40,000 nt of DNA, from contig NZ_LT896588.1 in assembly GCF_900186615.1 (NCBI RefSeq), positions 3,685,141 to 3,725,140 of the forward strand, written 5' to 3'. Below are positions 33,783 through 40,000 of this stretch, piece by piece. The notes under the pieces are model-generated. The model saw only the letters and a list, made by a program, of their open reading frames with translations. It did not search any database and was not told where the DNA came from. A program made the position numbers and the translations under genes. How positions within the stretch are numbered: position 1 is the first letter of the stretch; each line of letters opens with the position of its first letter. Source of the DNA: Parabacteroides bouchesdurhonensis (lineage in GTDB: Bacteria > Bacteroidota > Bacteroidia > Bacteroidales > Tannerellaceae).

Positions 33783-36700
33783 CTAATATCCTCCTCCCAA
33801 TGCTTTATATAAATATACAACAGCCAGTAGTTCGTCCAAAACGGCATTGTTAAGTCCTACCTGAGCGTCAAAATATCCACGTTGGGCATCCAGTACATCC
33901 ATGTAACTGGTAACTCCGTTGATATATTGAAGTTGTGCCAATTCCAGATATTTCTGTGCTGCTTCTTCCAACCGGGCGCGTGACGCACGGACTTCCTTAA
34001 CTTTCCGGATAGTAACTATGGCATCGTTCACCTCTTTAAAAGCACCTAACACGCTTTTCTGATATCCATACAATTCCTGTTCGTATCGGGCTTTTGCAAC
34101 TTTTACCTTTGCTTTATTCTTTCCCATGGCAAACAAAGGCTGAACCAAATCCCCAACAATAAACCATGCCGGACTTTTCAAAAAACCGGTCAGTTCGTCA
34201 CTCTCAAATCCCAAGTTTCCAGTCAAACGTATTTTAGGGAACAGATCAGTACGTGCCACACCCACACGAGCGTTAGCGGCACGTAACTGTTGCTCTGCCT
34301 GACGCATATCAGGGCGACGTTCAAGCAAGGAAGATGGGAGGCCCACAGGTAAAGCATCCGGCAAATGCTGATTACTGAGGGATAAGCCACGAGGTATTTT
34401 AAAAGTATATTCTCCCAACAACATGGAGAGATCTCCTTCTTTTATCTTAATCTCACGTTCAAGGCTTGGTATAAGAGTTTCAGTCCGGGCCAACTCCACT
34501 TGAGCCTGATTATAGGCTGTCTCGGAAGTTAGGCCCCCTTCATATCGAAGTTTTGCCAAACGAACCCCTTCACGACGGGCTTCCAGTGTACGCTGTACGA
34601 TAAAAAGCTCACGATCCAGAGCACATAATTCATAATAATTTGCGGCAACTTCCGCTATAATTGTCAATTGCAAAGCTCTTTGCGCCTCTACCGATTGCAT
34701 GTATACAGCTATATCAGCTTCATTTGCCCAACGGAGGTTTCCCCATAAATCCAGTTCCCACGACAAAGCTAACTTGGCACCAAATTCAGGATCAGGACTA
34801 GGATTATCTCCTCCATAATTCAATTTTTCTTTTTGTCCGTATACTTTAGCATCTACTTGTGGAAACATATTAGCGAAAGAGATACGTTTTGCGGCAATCA
34901 TCTCTTTTATCTTAGATGCAGCAATCTTCATATCTTTATTATTCTCTAAAGCCTGATGGATGAGCTGTTGCAATGTCGGATCGGTGTAAAGACTTTGCCA
35001 GGGAATATCAGATACAGACGAACTGTCTGCTCCTGCCTCGATCTCTGCCGGAAGATTCAACTCCGGCCGGGTATACTTCTCTCCTATTTTACAAGAAGAA
35101 AGTCCTACCAGAGACACAGCCAAAACCGCTATACAATAATGACGTTTAAGAATACGCGCCATACGTAGTTTTCCTTTTATCTTATAAATCAATACGAAGA
35201 AGAATGGAACTAATACAATACCGATAGTAATAGCTACCAACATCCCGAAAAACACACCTGTACCAATGCTATGACGTGAAGCTGACCCGGGCCCACTTGC
35301 CAATACCATCGGAAGCATACCCAACACAAAGGCCAAAGATGTCATCAAAATCGGACGGAAACGCATTTGGGCAGCATGGATAGCAGCCTTTACAACATCC
35401 ACACCCGAATCTACTTGTACTTTGGCAAACTCTACTATCAAAATGGCATTTTTGGCAGCTAAACCGATAAGAGTAACTAAACCTATCTGAAAATAAACGT
35501 CATTTTCCAAACCGGTAATCCATACACCAAGGTAGGCACCCAAAGCTGCAACAGGCAGCGAAAGAAGAACGGCTATAGGTACAATCCAACTTTCATATTG
35601 AGCAGCCAAAAACAAGAAAACAAACAAAAATACCAAGGCTAACACGAAGCCGGTTTGACCGCCAGCCTGTTTTTCTTGAAATGAAAGACCGCTCCATTCC
35701 AAACCGATGTTCTCCGGTAAATGTTCGCGTGCAATCCGCTCCATAGCATCCATAGCTTCACCGGTACTATACCCGGGAGCTGCTACGGCATTAATAGAAG
35801 CTGTAGAGAACATATTGAAACGTTTAATCGTGCCGGGTCCTGTTGTATACTCAGTTGTTCCCAACGCCGTTAGAGGTACCATCGCCCCATTTTTAGCACG
35901 GACAAAGAATAATCCTATATTATCTCGTGTTGCACGATAAGGAGCCTCTGCCTGAATATACACGCGGTAGATACGGTTAAACATATTAAAATCGTTTACA
36001 TAAACTGAGCCCAGATAAGCCTTCATTGTAGAAAATATGTCCGCTAATGGAATACCTAAGAATTTTGCCCTATCACGATCTACATCAAAATATAACTGAG
36101 GTATCTCTGATTGCATGGCAGAAGAAACGCCTTGCAATTCAGGAGCTTTTGATGCATAATACAGGAAAGTGTCAGTAGCACTTACCAAATTATCCCAAGT
36201 AGCATCGCCACGGGCTTCCAACTGCATTTCCAAACCTCCGCTTTCACCTAAACCGGGTATTACAGGAGGGCGGTTCAGATAAGCTTTGATCTCCGGATAA
36301 TAGTAGAATTCCTTACGGGCAGCCTCCATCACATCTTCAACCTTCATGTCTGACGATTTACGTTCTTCCCATGGCTTAAGAATAACGGTCAATGTCGCAC
36401 GACTTTGAGAAGTTCCAATACGTGGACTACTACCGGTAACATTCTGAACATAAGCAACCGCCGGTTGCTTTTCCAGATATTCGATAGCACGGTCAGTCAC
36501 AATACGCATACGTTCCAAAGTTGCCCCTTCCGGCATTTCCAGTTCAATAGTAAAAAAACCTTGATCTTCTTCCGGTATAAAGCTGGTCGGAAGTACACGA
36601 TTCAATACAAAAATAGTTACCAGCACCATACCGAATCCGGCTAATATGCGACGTGGATTTTGAATAGCTTTTCTCAATAATTTTGTATAGGTCTTATTCC

Positions 36701-38255
36701 CTTTGGCCAACCATATATTTATTTTACGGAAAATAAAAGGTTTCTTCTTATGTGACGGACGCAAAATAATAGCACACATAGCAGGGCTTAATGTAAGGGC
36801 AACAACAGTAGACAGTAATACGGAAACAACAATAGTTACCGAAAATTGACGATAAAGCTGCCCCGTTATTCCTCCCAGAAAGCTAACAGGCACAAACACT
36901 GCGGCCAACACCATTGAGGTGGCAATTAAAGCGCCCGATAATTCATGCATGGCTATATGTGTAGCCTCACGTGCCGACAGTTTGTCTTCCGCCATGATAC
37001 GTTCTACATTTTCAACTACAACAATGGCATCATCAACCACAATACCGATAGCCAAAATCAACCCTAACAAAGTAAGCATATTCAGTGAAAAGCCTAATAT
37101 CAGCATGAATCCGAATGTTCCAATCAAAGAGATAGGAACAGCTATGGTAGGAATTAAAGCGGCACGCCAGTTTTGTAATGAAAGGAAAACAACCAGTACA
37201 ACTAAAAATAAGGCTTCAAAAAGGGTTTTATATACTTCATGGACAGATTGGGATATATATTCAGTCATATCAAATGGAAAATTATACTCCAAGCCTTCCG
37301 GAAAGTTCTTACTAATTTCCTTCATGGCAATCTTCACATTCTCTGCGACCTCCAAAGCATTAGCACCCGGTAACATATAAATACCCAAAATAGCAGCATT
37401 TTTTCCATTGATTCCGCTTTCTGTTGAATAAGAGGAAGCCTCCAAAGAAACACGGGCTACATCTCTCATACGGACGATAGAACCGTCAGGATTAGCACGG
37501 ATGACTATATCTTCAAATTCTTTTACAGTAGAAAGACGGCCGGGCGCTGTTACAGGTAATGTAATATCCACATCCAGCACTGGCTGCTTGCCAAGCTCAC
37601 CGGCAGCGGATTCACGGTTTTGATCTTTTAAAGCATCCTGCAAATCTTTTACGGTAAGTCCCATATTTGCTAAACGATCGGGATATACCCAAATCTGCAT
37701 GCCATAATAACGGCTACCGATATTCGACACTCGTCCTACACCAGGAATACGGCGTAATACATCCAGCACATTAATTGTTGCAAAATTACTGAGGTATATT
37801 TCATCAAATTTCGGATCCTCAGACATTAGACTTAAAGTCATTAACTGGCTGGGAGCTTGTTTCTCTATAGTAATACCATTTTGTACTACTTCTGCAGGTA
37901 AACGACTTTCCGCCAGTTTTACACGGTTTTGTATTTCTACGGCAGCCAAATCCGGATCTGCTGAAACGTCAAAAGTAACAGTTATGCTCAAACCTCCTGA
38001 GTTAGAACTACTGCTCTGCATATAGATCATACCGGGAGTTCCATTCAATTCCTGTTCAATAGGAGTCGCTACCGCCTGTGATACAGTCAGAGCACTGGCT
38101 CCCGGATAAGAGGCATTTATCTTTACTACCGGAGGAGTAATCTGGGGATACTGATCTACAGGCAACATCACCAGCCCGATTATTCCCACAATCACAATCA
38201 GTACGGAAAGAACAGTTGAGAATACCGGACGATCTATAAAGAATCCTGGTTTCAT
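33783..38255 (-). CDS. Fused RND efflux permease and outer-membrane factor lipoprotein
   Basis: One frame of 1490 residues contains two proteins that are normally separate. Residues 1-1031 are an AcrB/MexB-type HAE1 RND permease: FFIDRPVFSTVLSVLIVIVGI at the N-terminus, GIVVDDAIVVVENVE with the TM4 Asp pair, two large periplasmic loops, and FFFVLIYKIKGK at the end. Residues 1032-1490 are a complete NodT/OprM-type outer-membrane factor starting at an internal Met1032 (MARILKRHYCIAVLAVSLVGLSSC), with its own lipobox Cys at 1055 and two OEP repeats (ending YLYKALGGGY). The junction codons are in frame with no stop. The permease start overlaps the upstream adaptor's stop (ATGA). The mature OMF must be freed by signal peptidase II or by internal initiation, if this is not a lost stop. 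Confidence 0.88.
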   Translation of the reverse strand: MKPGFFIDRPVFSTVLSVLIVIVGIIGLVMLPVDQYPQITPPVVKINASYPGASALTVSQAVATPIEQELNGTPGMIYMQSSSSNSGGLSITVTFDVSADPDLAAVEIQNRVKLAESRLPAEVVQNGITIEKQAPSQLMTLSLMSEDPKFDEIYLSNFATINVLDVLRRIPGVGRVSNIGSRYYGMQIWVYPDRLANMGLTVKDLQDALKDQNRESAAGELGKQPVLDVDITLPVTAPGRLSTVKEFEDIVIRANPDGSIVRMRDVARVSLEASSYSTESGINGKNAAILGIYMLPGANALEVAENVKIAMKEISKNFPEGLEYNFPFDMTEYISQSVHEVYKTLFEALFLVVLVVFLSLQNWRAALIPTIAVPISLIGTFGFMLILGFSLNMLTLLGLILAIGIVVDDAIVVVENVERIMAEDKLSAREATHIAMHELSGALIATSMVLAAVFVPVSFLGGITGQLYRQFSVTIVVSVLLSTVVALTLSPAMCAIILRPSHKKKPFIFRKINIWLAKGNKTYTKLLRKAIQNPRRILAGFGMVLVTIFVLNRVLPTSFIPEEDQGFFTIELEMPEGATLERMRIVTDRAIEYLEKQPAVAYVQNVTGSSPRIGTSQSRATLTVILKPWEERKSSDMKVEDVMEAARKEFYYYPEIKAYLNRPPVIPGLGESGGLEMQLEARGDATWDNLVSATDTFLYYASKAPELQGVSSAMQSEIPQLYFDVDRDRAKFLGIPLADIFSTMKAYLGSVYVNDFNMFNRIYRVYIQAEAPYRATRDNIGLFFVRAKNGAMVPLTALGTTEYTTGPGTIKRFNMFSTASINAVAAPGYSTGEAMDAMERIAREHLPENIGLEWSGLSFQEKQAGGQTGFVLALVFLFVFLFLAAQYESWIVPIAVLLSLPVAALGAYLGVWITGLENDVYFQIGLVTLIGLAAKNAILIVEFAKVQVDSGVDVVKAAIHAAQMRFRPILMTSLAFVLGMLPMVLASGPGSASRHSIGTGVFFGMLVAITIGIVLVPFFFVLIYKIKGKLRMARILKRHYCIAVLAVSLVGLSSCKIGEKYTRPELNLPAEIEAGADSSSVSDIPWQSLYTDPTLQQLIHQALENNKDMKIAASKIKEMIAAKRISFANMFPQVDAKVYGQKEKLNYGGDNPSPDPEFGAKLALSWELDLWGNLRWANEADIAVYMQSVEAQRALQLTIIAEVAANYYELCALDRELFIVQRTLEARREGVRLAKLRYEGGLTSETAYNQAQVELARTETLIPSLEREIKIKEGDLSMLLGEYTFKIPRGLSLSNQHLPDALPVGLPSSLLERRPDMRQAEQQLRAANARVGVARTDLFPKIRLTGNLGFESDELTGFLKSPAWFIVGDLVQPLFAMGKNKAKVKVAKARYEQELYGYQKSVLGAFKEVNDAIVTIRKVKEVRASRARLEEAAQKYLELAQLQYINGVTSYMDVLDAQRGYFDAQVGLNNAVLDELLAVVYLYKALGGGY

Positions 38256-39418
38256 TGTTCTTCCTCCTCTCTCAGTTTTTGAATGGCTTCTTGATCTCCT
38301 GCATCAATAGGATGCACTTTTACGCCTGGTACCAATTTATGATAACCTTCTATTACTACGCGCTCGTTTTCACCTAAACCACGTTCAACAACAATCTTAT
38401 TACCTATCTCCGGACCGGTTTGTACAAAGCGCTTTTCAGCAACATCATCTTTTCTGATTACGTAAATAAAAGCGCCGCCTTTCTCTATCGAAAGTGCTTT
38501 ACGGGGAACAACGATCGCTCTTTCACGCACATCCAGTAATAATTTTACACGCGTAAACTGTCCTGGCAATAATTTCTGATTAGGATTAGACAATTCTGCA
38601 CGAACACCAAAAGTACCTGTCTGTGGATCTACAAGCGGATCAGCAAAATCGACTATTCCCTTTACAGGATATTCTGAATTATCTGCTAATGTTACAGAAA
38701 CGGTAGGCTGCCAACTTCGGGTCGTATCTTGTTCTCCGAATTTCACATTACGGCGTTCCGCCCGTAAATAATCCAAAGCAGTCATTTTAAAATCCACCAA
38801 AACAGTATCACTTTTTACTACGGCAGCCAGTTTCGAATTGACACCTGGTCCAACTAAAGCTCCTACATCCACAAAACGTTCACTGATATATCCGGATAAA
38901 GGAGAAGTTACTACTGTATAACCTAATTCTAATTGTGCATTATCCAAATCAGCTTTACTGATAGCAATATTTGCTTCTGCATTCTCTAGAGCTGCAAGAG
39001 CATTATCCAAATCCAACTGACTGGCGGCATGTTGTTCATACAAAGGAGTAAGGCGTTCCACGTCTCGTCGTGCTTTAGCAGCCTGAGCCTGATCTTTTTT
39101 AAGTTGGGCCTTTGCTTTTTCCACACGTGCTTTATAAGGAGCAGAGTTTATAATAAATAAAGGTTCTCCCTGTTTTACCCGCTTTCCTTCTTCAAATAAC
39201 ATTTTCTCCAGATAACCTTCTACCCGTGCATGCACTTCAACGAAGCTGGCAGCACGGATACGCCCTACGTACTCACCGAATATTTGTACATCTTCTTTGG
39301 TCGGCTTATCTACAACTACTATTGGTAATTGAGGTTCATTCTTATGCCGGCATCCGGTAGCTAATACTAAAAGGGCTACTAAAACAATCTTTGCCTTGAC
39401 TAATCCTTTACTAAACAT
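38252..39418 (-). CDS. RND efflux periplasmic adaptor (membrane fusion protein)
   Basis: This 388-residue AcrA/MexA-type adaptor has a lipoprotein signal (MFSKGLVKAKIVLVALLVLATGC, Cys23). It has a split biotinyl-lipoyl domain (VEVHARVEGYLEKMLFEEGKRVKQGEPLFII, then LGYTVVTSPLSGYISERFVDVGALVGPG) around an alpha-helical hairpin (about 87-165). A beta-barrel and a membrane-proximal domain follow (LLPGQFTRVKLLLDVRERAIVVPRKAL). It links the inner-membrane pump to the outer-membrane channel. It is the first gene of the efflux operon and overlaps the permease by 4 bp. No regulator gene is present beside it inside the window, and its upstream region has no clear TAnnTTTG box. Confidence 0.93.
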   Translation of the reverse strand: MFSKGLVKAKIVLVALLVLATGCRHKNEPQLPIVVVDKPTKEDVQIFGEYVGRIRAASFVEVHARVEGYLEKMLFEEGKRVKQGEPLFIINSAPYKARVEKAKAQLKKDQAQAAKARRDVERLTPLYEQHAASQLDLDNALAALENAEANIAISKADLDNAQLELGYTVVTSPLSGYISERFVDVGALVGPGVNSKLAAVVKSDTVLVDFKMTALDYLRAERRNVKFGEQDTTRSWQPTVSVTLADNSEYPVKGIVDFADPLVDPQTGTFGVRAELSNPNQKLLPGQFTRVKLLLDVRERAIVVPRKALSIEKGGAFIYVIRKDDVAEKRFVQTGPEIGNKIVVERGLGENERVVIEGYHKLVPGVKVHPIDAGDQEAIQKLREEEEQ

Positions 39419-39580
39419 TCTATTTCTATATAAGATTTCTATTTTGTAAGTTTGTTAATTTAATTATGAAAGAATCATTCCATTCATACTCCCTGTATAG
39501 TTAATATACGTTATATAATTAATAACAAAGAAGATAGGGAATATGTTAATTAAATAATGCAGTTTATATATCTTTTTATC

Positions 39581-39620
39581 TGTAGAATAAATCCACACTT
39601 TTTTGTAGAAATCCACATCT
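39581..39620. repeat. Short imperfect direct repeat upstream of the efflux operon
   Basis: TGTAGAATAAATCCACACT (39581-39599) recurs as TGTAGAAATCCACATCT (39604-39620), with a two-base deletion, 23 bp apart. It lies in the 222-bp gap between the rRNA terminator and the adaptor gene, which otherwise holds only AT-rich sequence. Confidence 0.35.
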
Positions 39621-39640
39621 TATCATCTTTCACTTAAACC

Positions 39641-39670
39641 AAAAAAGGAACCAACCTTTCGATTGATTCC
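39641..39670 (-). terminator. rRNA operon terminator
   Basis: On the minus strand, GGAATCAATC and GGTTGGTTCC pair over 10 bp (three G-T wobbles) around a GAAA tetraloop, followed by six T residues. It ends the rRNA operon and shields the efflux operon on the same strand from read-through. Confidence 0.85.
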
Positions 39671-39684
39671 TTCTTTTCTTCTTC

Positions 39685-39704
39685 GGCTGATCTCTCTCTC
39701 AGCC
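39685..39704 (-). other. Hairpin between 5S rRNA and the terminator
   Basis: GGCTGA and TCAGCC (minus strand) form a 6-bp stem with an 8-nt GA-repeat loop just past the 5S 3' end. It is probably a processing signal or an auxiliary terminator stem. Confidence 0.5.
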
Positions 39705-39710
39705 TTAAAA

Positions 39711-39817
39711 ACGGCGGCTACCTACTCTTCCACTTTTACGCAGTACCATCGGCGTGACGAGGCTTAACTTCTCTGTTCGGTATGGGAAGAGGTGGATCCC
39801 TCGTGCTATAACCACCT
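39711..39817 (-). rRNA. rrf: 5S ribosomal RNA
   Basis: The minus strand has the conserved 5S core CCCATACCGAACAGAGAAGTTAAGCC. The terminal helix pairs GGTGGTTA with TAGCCGCC, giving a length of about 107 nt. End positions are estimated from the helix and may be off by a few bases. It lies downstream of the 23S gene in the usual order. Confidence 0.95.
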
Positions 39818-39906
39818 TAATATCTTTTATTTCTTAAACACTCTGGACTATCAATAAAGTCTTTTCAGTAAAACTCCTTTCCTACAAAACTATCATCCCA
39901 CTTTCC

Positions 39907-40000
39907 CTTCTGAAAGTCTCGGGCGATTAGTACTACTCGGCTCACACATTACTGCACTTACACCTGTAGCCTATCTACGTCGTAGTCTACAACGACCCTT
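39907..40000 (-). rRNA. rrl: 23S ribosomal RNA, 3' end (runs off window)
   Basis: The minus strand has AGTAGTACTAATCGCCCGAG, matching the conserved 3' end of bacterial 23S rRNA (E. coli ends with GGTACTAATGAACCGTGAGG). TAGATAGGCTACAGGTGTAAG precedes it. The 3' boundary is estimated. The rest of the 23S, the 16S and any spacer tRNAs lie to the right of the window. Confidence 0.92.

Noticed and set aside
35707-37380. Plus-strand open frames inside the RND permease gene
   Set aside because: They are antisense to a long, well-conserved coding region, and their translations show no domain or signal.

Overview
The window comes from a member of the Bacteroidales, of Bacteroides or Parabacteroides type. 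The evidence is moderate AT-richness, TonB-dependent receptors with CarboxypepD_reg-like N-termini, many short type II lipoprotein signals, a 6-bladed beta-propeller lipoprotein, and recurrent Bacteroidota-type promoter boxes (TAnnTTTG, in the best cases with TTTG about 20 bp upstream). Genus cannot be fixed from the sequence alone.

Layout. 1-199: the N-terminus of a tyrosine recombinase, running off the left edge and placed just 3' of a tRNA-Asp gene, so an integrated element probably extends leftwards. 651-2680: an aminotransferase and a YqgE/AlgH protein. 5104-2690 (minus): recR, a GT2 glycosyltransferase and a GNAT acetyltransferase, apparently one transcript. 5105-5481: a divergent regulatory region with a 92-bp dyad built of four 22-bp units. 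5482-8874: an OPT-family transporter and a SpoIID/LytB protein. 9118-11225: a sodium:solute symporter and the ribosome-assembly GTPase EngB. 11251-11345: a GC-rich, terminal-inverted-repeat (REPIN/MITE-like) sequence. 14159-11349 (minus): a small His-rich membrane protein and a TonB-dependent receptor with a CxxC in its plug. 14351-16636: a malic enzyme-phosphotransacetylase hybrid. 16774-19147: two tRNA-Ser genes flanking an O6-alkylguanine-DNA alkyltransferase and a GHL10-type lipoprotein. 19266-21724: reverse rubrerythrin, class I fructose-bisphosphate aldolase and uridine kinase. 21732-24417: an S9 peptidase lipoprotein and a SPOR lipoprotein. 24559-29519: a clan GH-D-like glycosidase lipoprotein, an outer-membrane beta-barrel protein and a WbuC-type cupin. 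29542-32302 (minus): metA and a U32 family protein. 32452-33660: a beta-propeller lipoprotein. 33783-39418 (minus): an RND efflux operon in which the inner-membrane pump and the outer-membrane factor are one reading frame. 39641-40000 (minus): the end of an rRNA operon (23S 3' end, 5S, terminator).

Most of the window is ordinary chromosome: central metabolism (malic enzyme, aldolase, MetA), nucleotide salvage, DNA repair, oxidative-stress defence and envelope functions. The points most worth a second look are the RND permease-outer membrane factor fusion with a buried lipoprotein signal, the tandem palindromic array upstream of the OPT transporter, the small TIR-bounded GC-rich element, the His-rich protein/CxxC receptor pair, paired operator-like palindromes in two intergenic regions, and the probable element boundary at tRNA-Asp. 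I did not find a clear, complete undescribed system.
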